NCBI GenBank assembly: GCA_947038115.1
Contig: CAMQVF010000012.1
Coordinates: 1-34,765, forward strand
From: an uncultured Spirochaetia bacterium
GTDB lineage: Bacteria; Spirochaetota; Brachyspiria; Brachyspirales; Brachyspiraceae
DNA length: 34,765 bases
Direction of reading: 5' to 3'
Shown: in pieces, positions 25,413 to 33,557 of the stretch
How positions within the stretch are numbered: the stretch's first letter is position 1
Layout of the letters: every line of letters begins with the position of its first letter
The notes under the pieces: model-generated
Seen by the model: the letters and a program-made list of their open reading frames with translations, nothing else
What the model was told of the DNA's origin: nothing
Databases searched by the model: none
Translations under genes and position numbers: made by a program

Positions 25413-25440
25413 ATTATAACATATAATAATTTTTTTTAAA
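25413..25440 (-). promoter_or_regulatory. cheA-ugd promoter
   Basis: On the minus strand: TTTAAA (25440-25435), 16 bases, then TATAAT (25418-25413) with an extended -10 TG. Predicted start near 25406, giving a leader of about 28 bases to cheA. Confidence 0.55.
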
Positions 25441-25511
25441 GTTTTAATAATGATTTTTTATAAATAAACTCATTTAAAATAATATATATATTAACAGATT
25501 GAACTAAGCAC

Positions 25512-25540
25512 TTGACATTTATTTATTAATATGTTAGTAT
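25512..25540 (+). promoter_or_regulatory. tRNA-Tyr promoter
   Basis: Perfect TTGACA at 25512-25517, 17-base spacer, TAGTAT at 25535-25540 with extended TG at 25532-25533. Start expected near 25547, about 15 bases before the tRNA. Same architecture as the tRNA-Asn promoter. Confidence 0.85.
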
Positions 25541-25561
25541 TCTGAAAGGTCAGTTTTAAAT

Positions 25562-25644
25562 GGGTAGGTGGCCGAGGAGTCAATGGCAACAGACTGTAAA
25601 TCTGTCGACGTGAGTCTACGGGGGTGCGAATCCCTCCCTGCCCA
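25562..25644 (+). tRNA. tRNA-Tyr (GTA)
   Basis: Acceptor GGGTAGG pairs with CCTGCCC (25637-25643). The anticodon stem ACAGA/TCTGT holds loop CTGTAAA with anticodon GTA at 25596-25598. A long class II variable arm follows (CGACGTGAGTCTACG), as in bacterial tRNA-Tyr. The T stem GGGGG/CCCTC has loop TGCGAAT. Discriminator A at 25644; CCA is not encoded. No terminator hairpin lies before the STAS gene 51 bases downstream. Confidence 0.95.
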
Positions 25645-25695
25645 CATCTTTTAATCGTTTTTATCAATATGATTTATAGAAAAAAGGATTAATCA

Positions 25696-26025
25696 TTGTA
25701 TTCAACATTATCTTCAGACAATCAATATGTCATAATCAAAATGCAGGGTGATATTAATCTAGGAAACAATAGAGATATATTAAGCAAAATATTTACAGAA
25801 GCACTATCATATCGCACACCTAATATTGTTATCGATTTAGAGGAAATTAAGGATATTGACAGTTCTATACTTGGTAAAATATTAAACTTTTATAAAGAAT
25901 CTAGAATGGCTAATTCAGATTTAGGTATATTGGGTGCAAATAATACAATAAAAGAAAAACTTAATGCATTGCTATTTTTTAATTTCATAAAATGCTATGA
26001 TAACGAAAGCGACATCACTGCTTAA
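25696..26025 (+). CDS. STAS-domain protein (anti-sigma-factor antagonist type)
   Basis: A single STAS domain of 109 residues, like SpoIIAA/RsbV proteins that bind an anti-sigma kinase or a phosphatase-linked partner in a phosphorylation-controlled switch. Beta strands and helices follow the family order: YVIIKMQGDINLGN, PNIVIDLEEIKDIDSSILGKIL. The phosphorylation-site motif is DSS (D55, S56, S57). No cognate kinase or PP2C phosphatase is in the window, so which pathway it serves is unknown. The start is TTG, with AAAAAGGA seven bases upstream. It probably reads through from tRNA-Tyr. It converges on the cNMP-binding gene and the two stops share TTAA at 26022-26025. Confidence 0.87.
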   Translation: MYSTLSSDNQYVIIKMQGDINLGNNRDILSKIFTEALSYRTPNIVIDLEEIKDIDSSILGKILNFYKESRMANSDLGILGANNTIKEKLNALLFFNFIKCYDNESDITA

Positions 26026-26597
26026 TCTAATTCAACACCAGTTTCTTCATCAACACTTCTTTTAGTCTCTTCAACTAGAGCATTAAATAGTGTAAGAACA
26101 TCATTATTACTTCTTCGCAAATGTCTACAAATTGAACGTACAAGTATTTTTAGTATTTTATAGCCAATCTCTTGATGATTATCACAAAACTGATTAAAAA
26201 CATCTCCTGTAACAGAATACAACTCAACATTGCCAGAAGCGACAATACTCGCAGTCCTCACATGCTCATCGACAAGTGAAACCTCTCCTAAAAAAGTTGC
26301 CCCTTTTGGTGAAGAATCAATTATATTAATAACATAGGGCTCACCCATTGCAGTCTTTTTAGATACTATAACCTGACCAGCTGAAACTATATAAAGTTTA
26401 GAGTTAACTTCACCTTCACTTGCAATAAGATCTTTATTTTTATATTTTTCAAACTCTACCACCGAACAAAACTCCCAAAGCTCAGCACTTGAAAGCTCTG
26501 AAAATAATGTTAACTTAGTAAGAGTATTATAAGCATGAGTAAGTAAATCTATTCTTTTTTGAGAAAGAAATTCGGATGACTTTTTTATACCAAGCAT
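26022..26597 (-). CDS. Cyclic-nucleotide-binding domain protein (no DNA-binding domain)
   Basis: 191 residues with one cNMP-binding beta-roll (about 28-140). The phosphate-binding cassette looks functional: GEVSLVDEHVRTAS with Gly104-Glu105 and Arg114, the residues that grip the ribose and phosphate of cAMP/cGMP. The C-terminal part (145-191) is helical and lacks a helix-turn-helix, so it is not a CRP-type repressor by itself. It follows the K+ channel gene by 26 bases on the same strand, so a ligand-sensing partner for that channel is an attractive inference, not shown by sequence. AAGGAG precedes the ATG. Confidence 0.87.
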   Translation of the reverse strand: MLGIKKSSEFLSQKRIDLLTHAYNTLTKLTLFSELSSAELWEFCSVVEFEKYKNKDLIASEGEVNSKLYIVSAGQVIVSKKTAMGEPYVINIIDSSPKGATFLGEVSLVDEHVRTASIVASGNVELYSVTGDVFNQFCDNHQEIGYKILKILVRSICRHLRRSNNDVLTLFNALVEETKRSVDEETGVELD

Positions 26598-26623
26598 AAA
26601 CTGAAACTCCTTAAAAATAAATA

Positions 26624-27793
26624 TTACTTATGTGCATTTATAGCAATTATTGCTGAATGATTTTTTATTATATAATCATCTGGGGGGTTCATAACAGCTT
26701 TATTTCGCTCAAGTTCTCGCACTTCTTTTAATTTTTTTACAAGCGTGCTGATATCGGGTGTTTTTTGAGCTTCATCAATAGCTTCTTTTTTTAACAAATT
26801 TTCAGCCCCCATATTCTCTAAAATACCTATAACTATTTTACCAGTATTTTCTTTATACGTATCAGTTATAGTCTTAAAGTCTTTGCCAATAAAATTACTG
26901 CCAACAGGATCGAGTGATAAAAAAGCATTATCGCCTCTGTCTAAAAGTTTATCAACCACGTTAGTAATTCCAGAACTACCAACAGCACTAGCAAGCAAAA
27001 AGCGTGTGTACTGCGAACCATGAACAACCTCATCGCAATTAAAATCGGTTAGATGCTTTTTATATTTAAATGTAAGAACTTCAGCACAAATATAAAGATC
27101 AGGATTAAGCGACTTAAGCATCATAACAATAACAGCCGTTTTCGCATCAATGCTCTCGACATCGCTAATAACTGAAGTGTCAGAAACAACTATTGCCTTT
27201 TTAGCTTTTTTTATGCCAGCCTTAAGAAGTATAGATTCCTCACTACAATCCCCATCAAGATATGAAACACCCACAATATCTTTAGATGACAACATATTTT
27301 TGAGTTTATCTTTATCAACACTACTAACAATTAAAATATCATTAGGTCTAAGATGATCTTCATATGTAAGAATATCTTGAATTAAAAGATGCAAATCTTC
27401 TTTATGCCCAAGAATAAGGGTATGTTTTTTCATTTTATCAAGCCTTTTTAATTGTTTTTTATCAGACAACTTCTCGCCAACCAAAAATGAAGATACTGCC
27501 GCCGTAAAGAACGATGCGGAAACTATACCTACAAGCATGAAAAAAAATGCTATAAGCCTGCCGAAGTCTGTAGTTGGTATAATGTCACCATAGCCCGTTG
27601 TCGTCATTGTAACTAACGAAAACCAAATGCTATTTATTATATTAATAGTTGTTAATTGCTGATTTTCAGCTATGACATATAAAGCAATAAAAGATAGAAA
27701 GATAATGAATGATAAAAACCATACAAAGTATCTAGCTAATAGAATACGAGGTTTGAAGTTTCTAAATTTGTTTTTTTTAAACATAAAATACAC
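26624..27793 (-). CDS. Two-helix K+ channel with RCK (TrkA-N) domain
   Basis: A potassium channel of the MthK type, 389 residues. TM1 about 22-43, pore helix about 53-63, selectivity filter TTTGYGD at 64-70, TM2 about 78-101, then a cytoplasmic RCK domain from about 115 (HTLILGHKEDLHLL, and DGDCSEESILLKAGIKKAKKAIVVSD). The dinucleotide-type glycine motif is reduced to GHKED, as in ligand-gated MthK-like RCK domains, so gating by an ion or nucleotide other than NAD is possible. The start is GTG at 27793, with GGGGAG 10 bases upstream; ATG at 27784 is an alternative. The ribosome site lies in a predicted hairpin. It follows tRNA-Asn by 56 bases and precedes the cNMP-binding gene by 26. Confidence 0.92.
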   Translation of the reverse strand: MYFMFKKNKFRNFKPRILLARYFVWFLSFIIFLSFIALYVIAENQQLTTINIINSIWFSLVTMTTTGYGDIIPTTDFGRLIAFFFMLVGIVSASFFTAAVSSFLVGEKLSDKKQLKRLDKMKKHTLILGHKEDLHLLIQDILTYEDHLRPNDILIVSSVDKDKLKNMLSSKDIVGVSYLDGDCSEESILLKAGIKKAKKAIVVSDTSVISDVESIDAKTAVIVMMLKSLNPDLYICAEVLTFKYKKHLTDFNCDEVVHGSQYTRFLLASAVGSSGITNVVDKLLDRGDNAFLSLDPVGSNFIGKDFKTITDTYKENTGKIVIGILENMGAENLLKKEAIDEAQKTPDISTLVKKLKEVRELERNKAVMNPPDDYIIKNHSAIIAINAHK

Positions 27794-27801
27794 GCAATAA
27801 C

Positions 27802-27839
27802 AACTCCCCAGATAACTAAATCATCTAATATAGGGAGTT
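27802..27839 (-). promoter_or_regulatory. Hairpin covering the K+ channel ribosome site
   Basis: In the minus-strand RNA, AACUCCC (from 27839-27833) pairs perfectly with GGGAGUU (27808-27802), and an inner AGAU/AUCU adds four pairs. The 3' arm contains most of the GGGGAG ribosome site (27809-27804) of the channel gene. No T tract follows on the minus strand, so it is not a good terminator for tRNA-Asn; on the + strand it is followed by TTTTAAT but no + gene needs it. Confidence 0.5.
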
Positions 27840-27849
27840 TTAATAAATG

Positions 27850-27922
<73 letters not shown>

Positions 27923-27945
27923 ATTTTTTAACTAACTGTTTCAAG

Positions 27946-27974
27946 ATACTAGCATAATAATAATAAAATGTCAA
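27946..27974 (-). promoter_or_regulatory. tRNA-Asn promoter
   Basis: Minus strand: TTGACA (27974-27969), 17 bases, TAGTAT (27951-27946), with an extended TG. Start near 27939, about 17 bases before the tRNA. Nearly identical in design to the tRNA-Tyr promoter. Confidence 0.85.
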
Positions 27975-28023
27975 GTACGTCCATTAAAAATATAAATAAA
28001 AAATATTATTCTAAGATATGCAG

Positions 28024-28052
28024 TTGAAATTTTCTATATTTTGAATTATAAT
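28024..28052 (+). promoter_or_regulatory. Promoter of the GldG-family gene
   Basis: TTGAAA at 28024-28029, 17 bases, perfect TATAAT at 28047-28052. Start near 28059, about 40 bases before the ATG. Confidence 0.75.
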
Positions 28053-28098
28053 CCTCTAAACTTATAAAAACAAATAACGATTAGGATATATCAACTAA

Positions 28099-29736
28099 AT
28101 GTCTAAGAAAAATAGCAAATTAATTTTACGCCTGTCAATGATGATATCTACTGTGATTCTATTTTTCGCATGGATATTTTTCTATATAGTCCCACAAAGA
28201 CCAACTTTAATATTTTGGATAGCTTTGGCTATAGCAGTAGTTAATGCTATTTTATTAATTACTTTAGATAAAAAAGCAATAGTAAACTTTTTCAAGCTAC
28301 GTTTTGTACATAAAGCATTTTTTGGCATATTGTCGCTTTTAATTGTTATCGCTATTCTTACGGCAATATTTATAATTAGTGGTAATTATCCTATTCAATT
28401 CGATGTGACACAAAATAAAGTGTACACGGTGTCGAATCAAACAATAGATGTTTTGTCGCAAATTAAACAGCCACTTTCAATAGTAGTTTTAAGAAATAAA
28501 AGCTCTGACCCCACTTCGGCAGATTGGAGAGCTGATTTACTACTTAAGCAATATACACGTTTAAATAAAAATATAACATTGGAATATATTAATCCTATAG
28601 AAAAACCTTCAGCTAAAACTAAATATCAAATGACACAATTAGGTGAAATTGTACTTAGCTATGGCAAAGGCAAAGAAGTAAGAGTTTATAGAGGAGACCT
28701 AACCAAAGGTTCTAGCAATAATAACATGATTTTTGTAGGTGAAGAGAAATTTACACAATCAATATATTCACTTTTAGAAGATAGAAAAAATGTTGTATAT
28801 TTCACTGTTGGGCATGGTGAGAGACAAATTAGAGATAAAGGTGGTGAAGGGTTATCATCTGTAAAAACTTTTTTAGAAAATGAAAATTACAGAGTGAGAG
28901 AACTTAATATACTACTTGAAAACATCCCAACAGATGCATCTTTAATTGTGATATCTTCCCCAATTGAAAATTTTGCAAGTTTTGAATTTGAAAGACTTAG
29001 CAATTATGTAAAAAGAGGTGGCAGAATATTCATATTGTATGATAGTGTTCTCGATAGAAAAAACTTCAATTCAAATTTAGATAGCTGGCTTTTAGAGTGG
29101 GGATTCGGGCTTACTGGCGATTATGTAATCGACCCGATAAGTAGCGTTTTAATACCCGTAAATATTGTGCCTCAATATGCTCCACATGCAATAACAAAAA
29201 CTCTTAAAGAAGAAAATGTGTTTGCGAGTTTAATTGTCGCTAGAAGTATATCAAGGGTTGACTCACCTCATGGCGACGACTTTGAAATTATTTTGACAAC
29301 AACGCCTCAAGGTTATGGAAAACTTGAACCAACTTTTGACCTTTCAAGAGCTAGGTTTAATCCTCGAACCGACATCGCAGGCCCTGTTAATTTAGGTATT
29401 ATAGGTAATTATGAAGTTGAAGATCGTGATGATTTAAAAGGACAAATTGCATTATTTGGTGATGCAACTTTTATGCTTAATGCCTATATAAATCCGAATC
29501 AAGGTGGCAACTCGGTTGATGTAGCTTTTGCTGGCAATAAAGATCTTTTCATGAACACAGTGGCATATTTACTTGACGCTCAAGAAAAAATAACTATAAG
29601 ACCTAAAGAAACAAACATACGAAACCTAACACTTACAACGACACAAACCAATTTTATTAGATATGTCGCACAAATTGGTATTCCTTGTATATTTGGTATA
29701 TTAGGTATATTAATATGGTTTCTACGCCGCAGATAG
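28099..29736 (+). CDS. GldG-family ABC transporter auxiliary protein
   Basis: 545 residues of the family named for GldG (gliding-motility/ABC-transport auxiliary component). Three N-terminal hydrophobic segments (about 13-31, 37-56, 74-94) precede FDVTQNKVYTVSNQTIDVL, the family's usual start of the extracytoplasmic region (compare D-x-T-x-x-K-x-Y-T-L-S). Then comes a GATase-like fold with YFTVGHGERQI and GGRIFILYD, and one C-terminal membrane helix (about 518-540). Members normally accompany an ABC ATPase and a permease; neither is in the window (tRNA-Asn lies upstream on the other strand), though the extra N-terminal helices might be a remnant of, or fusion to, part of a permease. The flippase gene overlaps its end by 22 bases. 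Confidence 0.8.
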   Translation: MSKKNSKLILRLSMMISTVILFFAWIFFYIVPQRPTLIFWIALAIAVVNAILLITLDKKAIVNFFKLRFVHKAFFGILSLLIVIAILTAIFIISGNYPIQFDVTQNKVYTVSNQTIDVLSQIKQPLSIVVLRNKSSDPTSADWRADLLLKQYTRLNKNITLEYINPIEKPSAKTKYQMTQLGEIVLSYGKGKEVRVYRGDLTKGSSNNNMIFVGEEKFTQSIYSLLEDRKNVVYFTVGHGERQIRDKGGEGLSSVKTFLENENYRVRELNILLENIPTDASLIVISSPIENFASFEFERLSNYVKRGGRIFILYDSVLDRKNFNSNLDSWLLEWGFGLTGDYVIDPISSVLIPVNIVPQYAPHAITKTLKEENVFASLIVARSISRVDSPHGDDFEIILTTTPQGYGKLEPTFDLSRARFNPRTDIAGPVNLGIIGNYEVEDRDDLKGQIALFGDATFMLNAYINPNQGGNSVDVAFAGNKDLFMNTVAYLLDAQEKITIRPKETNIRNLTLTTTQTNFIRYVAQIGIPCIFGILGILIWFLRRR

Positions 29737-31013
29737 GTTTAGAAGGGAAAATTAAAGGTATTTACAGCAAATATAAATATTTTTTCTCATCTTCTATTAT
29801 AGTCCTTATTAATGGGCTTGCGTCTGTATTTAATTATATATCTTTTGTGTATATAAATCGAAATTTAAGCATCGAAGATTTTGCACAGTATAATGCTATT
29901 GTAAACATTGTAACTATAATAGCATTAACACTTTCAAGCTATGGCTATTTTATCGTTCAAGATTATAATAAAAAAAATCAAAATGAGGAATATTACTGGA
30001 CTTATTCTTATATTTTCACATTGTCGATTAGTTTGATATTTCTTTTCTCAATTCCTTTAATGCCAATAATTTTTAATATCAATTCATACACCTCACTTAT
30101 TATAGCGACATTTTTTATTTTTTTCTCGATACTCACAATAACATCACAGTCTTTGCTCAGAGCTAGTGGATATATTAATATAGATTATACAACTCATTTG
30201 ATATCAATATTTATAGTGAAAATTTTACTGCTTGCGATATTTATTCTCACTGGCTTTACATTATTAAAATCGATGATCATACTAAGTGTATGTAATATAT
30301 TAATATTTTCGATGCAAATTTTTTACATGAAAAAACTTAGCATAAAACGATATGCAAGCATTAAAAGTATAAAAGAAAATTATTCGTTTGACGCTTTGAA
30401 AGATATAATAATAAAAATACTACCTATATTAATAATCAATTTTATTTTTAATAGTTTATTCGGTTTCGATGTTTTAATGTCAAAAAGATATCTCAGCGAT
30501 TATTATGCTGGGTATTATTCAACCATGAGCATGATTGCTAAAATGTTTTTTTATATAGGTTCTGCTGTGTCGCTAGTTATGTACTCATATAATTCTGTTG
30601 CTATAAAAGAAAAAAATATCAAAAAAGAAAATACAATAGTGATTTCATCGGTGGTGCTTTTGACTATATTATCTTTAATACTATCTGTAATATTAATAAT
30701 TTTCGCAAAACCTTTTATATTAATACAGTTCACAGAAAAATATAGCGATTTAATTAAGCTCATGCCCTATTCAGTATTTTTTGGCATTTCATTAGTATTT
30801 GCTGTTTTTGTATTTCATTATTTTTTATGCTATAAAATTTATAAGCCGTTTTATTTTTACTTGGTATTATTTTTTATAACTTATATTTTTTTAAGAAACA
30901 GTGAAAGAACTTTTGAAGTATTTATAACAATATTTAAATACTTTTATTTATCACTGCTTTTATATAATACATTAATATTTTTAGTGCATAGAATTAGAAA
31001 AAGAATTAATTAA
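29715..31013 (+). CDS. Polysaccharide flippase-like membrane protein
   Basis: About 432 residues with roughly 12 hydrophobic helices spread evenly along the chain, in the style of Wzx/PST-type lipid-linked oligosaccharide flippases of the MOP superfamily. Typical signs are FNYISFVYINRNLSIEDFAQYN in the first helix pair (shown in short form: a helix then 'LS.EDFA.YN') and SQSLLRASGY in the middle. It would move an undecaprenyl-linked glycan across the inner membrane; the substrate is unknown. ATG at 29715 is preferred over the ATG at 29685: both overlap the GldG gene, but the later one has AGG at reasonable distance and avoids a non-typical N-terminus. Its TAA overlaps the stop of the convergent regulator gene at TTAA 31010-31013. 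Confidence 0.78.
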   Translation: MVSTPQIGLEGKIKGIYSKYKYFFSSSIIVLINGLASVFNYISFVYINRNLSIEDFAQYNAIVNIVTIIALTLSSYGYFIVQDYNKKNQNEEYYWTYSYIFTLSISLIFLFSIPLMPIIFNINSYTSLIIATFFIFFSILTITSQSLLRASGYINIDYTTHLISIFIVKILLLAIFILTGFTLLKSMIILSVCNILIFSMQIFYMKKLSIKRYASIKSIKENYSFDALKDIIIKILPILIINFIFNSLFGFDVLMSKRYLSDYYAGYYSTMSMIAKMFFYIGSAVSLVMYSYNSVAIKEKNIKKENTIVISSVVLLTILSLILSVILIIFAKPFILIQFTEKYSDLIKLMPYSVFFGISLVFAVFVFHYFLCYKIYKPFYFYLVLFFITYIFLRNSERTFEVFITIFKYFYLSLLLYNTLIFLVHRIRKRIN

Positions 31014-31645
31014 TATTTTCTACGTTTCAAATCGATTTGTTTTTGAATTTCTTTTAAATTCTTAACGACTATATAATCGCCTTCAACTGCGATATATTTA
31101 GTTTGAATGAGTAACAACAAAGCTTTTTGAGCCACCATCGGTTTTATAGCACACCAATTAGCAATTTCTAAAACTGTAGTTTTTATTTTTTGTGGCTTCA
31201 CATATTTATCTTGTGGGATTTTTAAATTTTCAGCAAATAAAAGTAAACAATCCATAACTTTAAACTCAGGATTTTCAAGTTGAATAATCATAAGTTTTCT
31301 TTTGGTGTCGATAATACGTAATGCGAACATTCCAATAAGCTTAAAAGCCATAACAGCATTGCCAGATAAAAGATTCTCAAAATTAGTTTTATGTAATTCC
31401 ATGAGAACACAATCTTCATTAGCAATTGCAGAAGCACTACGAGGGGCATCATCTAGCACCGCCATCTCGCCAAAAAAATCACCCTCTTTTACCACACCAA
31501 TAATATTTTCAACATCTCTAACTATTTTAGTGAGTTTGACTGACCCGTTTTGTACAAAGAAAAATCTGTCACCTATCTCATATTCCATAAATATAATTTC
31601 GCCTTCTTTGTAGGCTTTCATATTGTTAGACAAAACATTTTCCAT
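31010..31645 (-). CDS. Crp/Fnr-family transcription regulator
   Basis: 211 residues. The N-terminal cNMP-binding beta-roll (about 10-110) has a full phosphate-binding cassette, FGEMAVLDDAPRSASA, with Glu60 and Arg69-Ser70. After a dimer helix (105-125) comes a C-terminal winged helix (about 128-195). Its likely recognition segment IANWCAIKPMVAQKAL is atypical in sequence but placed as in CRP. It should bind a cyclic nucleotide and DNA; the target site is unknown. The ATG has AGAGGG upstream. It lies 35 bases after the cNMP/TPR gene on the same strand, probably in one operon, and converges on the flippase gene. Confidence 0.85.
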   Translation of the reverse strand: MENVLSNNMKAYKEGEIIFMEYEIGDRFFFVQNGSVKLTKIVRDVENIIGVVKEGDFFGEMAVLDDAPRSASAIANEDCVLMELHKTNFENLLSGNAVMAFKLIGMFALRIIDTKRKLMIIQLENPEFKVMDCLLLFAENLKIPQDKYVKPQKIKTTVLEIANWCAIKPMVAQKALLLLIQTKYIAVEGDYIVVKNLKEIQKQIDLKRRKY

Positions 31646-31680
31646 AAATACTTACCCTCTAATAATATTAGTTATTAAGT

Positions 31681-32220
31681 TTATTTTAACGCTTTCTGAC
31701 ACTCAACTATTCTATTTTGTATCATTTCGTAAGAAGGCAATTTTTCATCTTCAACACTCAAAAATTTTTCATACGCATAAAGAGCATGATCAAAGTTAGC
31801 ATTATCATAATAAAAATCACCCATAGACAAAAAGCCTTCAGCCTGAGTGGGTTTAGATACATTGTCGTTTACTAAAAAATTCTTTTTTTCATTTATAGTT
31901 CTAAGGTCTTTCGAGAATGTTTTTAATATTTTTATAATAATTTCTGGATTTTTTGAAACTAGAAACTCAAATTCAACCATACTAAGAACTATAATCGAAC
32001 AATCAGTAATGCATTGAACAGTATCATTTTGATAAGAATTGCCAAATACACTAACTATCCCAAAGAACTCCCCAATTTTAAGATCTTCACTATCTTCCCT
32101 GCCTGTATCGCTAGATATAAATAAGCTACAAGCAACCCCTGATTTAAGCAAATAGATTTTCTCTGCTTTCTCACCTTTGAAAAATACTAAAGAACCTGCC
32201 TTGTATATCTTTGCATCCAT
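31681..32220 (-). CDS. Degenerate cNMP-fold protein with TPR tail
   Basis: 179 residues. Residues 1-110 form a cNMP-binding-like beta-roll (KAGSLVFFKGEKAEKIYLLKSG, in short pieces), but the cassette reads EFFGIVSVFGNSYQNDTV. The Glu that should follow FG is Ile55 and no Arg occupies the phosphate-binding place, so ligand binding is doubtful. After a linker, residues about 126-178 contain one or two TPR helices (FLSMGDFYYDNANFDHALYAYE). There is no DNA-binding domain. It looks like a protein-interaction module derived from a sensor. It is upstream of the Crp-type gene with a 35-base gap. AGAGG precedes the ATG. Confidence 0.8.
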   Translation of the reverse strand: MDAKIYKAGSLVFFKGEKAEKIYLLKSGVACSLFISSDTGREDSEDLKIGEFFGIVSVFGNSYQNDTVQCITDCSIIVLSMVEFEFLVSKNPEIIIKILKTFSKDLRTINEKKNFLVNDNVSKPTQAEGFLSMGDFYYDNANFDHALYAYEKFLSVEDEKLPSYEMIQNRIVECQKALK

Positions 32221-32267
32221 AAAATATATTATCCTCTAAAATAAATATGACGGCATAAAAACAATCT

Positions 32268-32277
32268 TCCTTAAGGA
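32268..32277. promoter_or_regulatory. Palindrome TCCTTAAGGA upstream of the cNMP/TPR gene
   Basis: A perfect 10-bp palindrome in the gap between the divergent cNMP/TPR and floA genes, about 48 bases from the former. It might be an operator for the neighbouring Crp-type regulator, but it is not the TGTGA-type CRP site and could be chance. Confidence 0.2.
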
Positions 32278-32364
32278 TAACACTTATATCATTTATTTTC
32301 AACATATAATAAACAATTATTCTCATAACTATCAACTTTTTTTAATATAAAACTTAAAATTTAA

Positions 32365-32393
32365 TTGATTTTTTATCTTTTATACTATACGAT
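32365..32393 (+). promoter_or_regulatory. Candidate floA promoter
   Basis: TTGATT at 32365-32370, 17 bases, TACGAT at 32388-32393; start near 32400, leader about 30 bases. Several other -10-like hexamers (TATACT, TATAAT) lie nearby, so the exact promoter is unsure. Confidence 0.35.
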
Positions 32394-32430
32394 ATATCGA
32401 GTTGATATAATTTTACGAGGAGTATTGTTT

Positions 32431-33432
32431 ATGGAATATATGTTATATAGTATGCCGTATTTGCCGATGTTATTTATTATTTTATTTATAGTGATTGCAT
32501 TAGCGATATTTTTGCGATTTTTTCCAATTGGACTTTGGATTACAGCAATTTTTTCCGGTGTAAATATAGGAATAGTTACATTAATTGCTATGCGTCTACG
32601 ACGTGTTAATCCTTCTTTAATTGTACTTAATCAAATTAAATTATGGAAAGCTGGTCTTAAAATTAGCAGTAATGACCTTGAAGCTCATTATTTAGCTGGT
32701 GGAAACCCAACTACTGTGGCAGATGCGTTAATCGCTGCTGACAAAGCTTCTTTAGATCTTACTTTTGAAAGAGCTGCTGCTATTGATTTAGCTGGTCGTG
32801 ACTTACTTGACGCTATAAGGACTTCTGTATCACCTCGTGTTATAGCTACTCCATTAATTGCTGCTGTCGCTAAAGACGGTATTCAAGTTAAAGCCACTGC
32901 TCGTGTAACTGTTAGAACGAACATCAACAGACTTGTTGGTGGTGCTGGTGAAGAGACTATTATTGCTCGTGTTGGTGAAGGAATTGTTACTACTATAGGT
33001 AGTTCTCAAACACATAAAGAAGTTTTAGAAAACCCTGATAGAATTTCTCAACTGATACTTGGCAAAGGACTTGACGCTGGTAGTGCTTTCGAGATTCTAT
33101 CTATAGATATTGCTGATGTTGATGTAGGTAGTAATATTGGTGCTATCTTACAAATTGATCAAGCTGAAGCTGACAAGAAAATAGCTCAAGCTAAAGCCGA
33201 AGAAAGACGAGTTATGGCTATTGCGCGTGAACAAGAGATGAAAGCTCAAGTTGAAGAGATGAGAGCTAAAGTTGTTGAAGCTGAAGCTCAATTACCACTT
33301 GCTATTGCTGATGCTCTTAAAGCAGGCAATATGGGTGTACTCGATTATTATAACATGAAAAATGTTATGGCTGATACTGAAATGCGTCACAGCATATCGG
33401 CTTTAGACGAGAACAACAAAAATCAAAAATAG
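32431..33432 (+). CDS. floA: Flotillin-like protein FloA
   Basis: SPFH-domain membrane scaffold that organises functional membrane microdomains in bacteria. ATG at 32431 has GAGGAG eight bases upstream and gives 333 residues, the standard FloA length; the frame is open back to 32365, but that start falls on the -35 box. Two hydrophobic hairpin segments lie at about 10-30 and 33-52. Family phrases include [57 protein letters not shown] (in pieces) and [21 protein letters not shown] charged coiled coil with repeated Ala/Glu (about 245-290) follows. No nfeD gene is adjacent. It ends before a strong terminator. Confidence 0.95.
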   Translation: MEYMLYSMPYLPMLFIILFIVIALAIFLRFFPIGLWITAIFSGVNIGIVTLIAMRLRRVNPSLIVLNQIKLWKAGLKISSNDLEAHYLAGGNPTTVADALIAADKASLDLTFERAAAIDLAGRDLLDAIRTSVSPRVIATPLIAAVAKDGIQVKATARVTVRTNINRLVGGAGEETIIARVGEGIVTTIGSSQTHKEVLENPDRISQLILGKGLDAGSAFEILSIDIADVDVGSNIGAILQIDQAEADKKIAQAKAEERRVMAIAREQEMKAQVEEMRAKVVEAEAQLPLAIADALKAGNMGVLDYYNMKNVMADTEMRHSISALDENNKNQK

Positions 33433-33467
33433 TATTCTATAAAAAGATACAAAAGACAGTACAAAAA

Positions 33468-33506
33468 AGTTGCCATCTTAAAAACTAAGGTGGCTAACTT
33501 TTTTTT
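33468..33506 (+). terminator. floA terminator
   Basis: AGTT + GCCATCTTA (33468-33480) pairs with TAAGGTGGC + AACT (33486-33499), with one bulged T and loop AAAAC, followed by a run of eight T ending at 33506. Confidence 0.93.
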
Positions 33507-33557
33507 AAGTAATGATTCTAAAAAAAATAAAAATAAATAGTGTAGAAAATAATAAAA

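Noticed and set aside
27802-27839. Terminator for tRNA-Asn
   Set aside because: On the minus strand the hairpin is followed by GTTATTGC and not a T tract; ribosome-site sequestration fits better.
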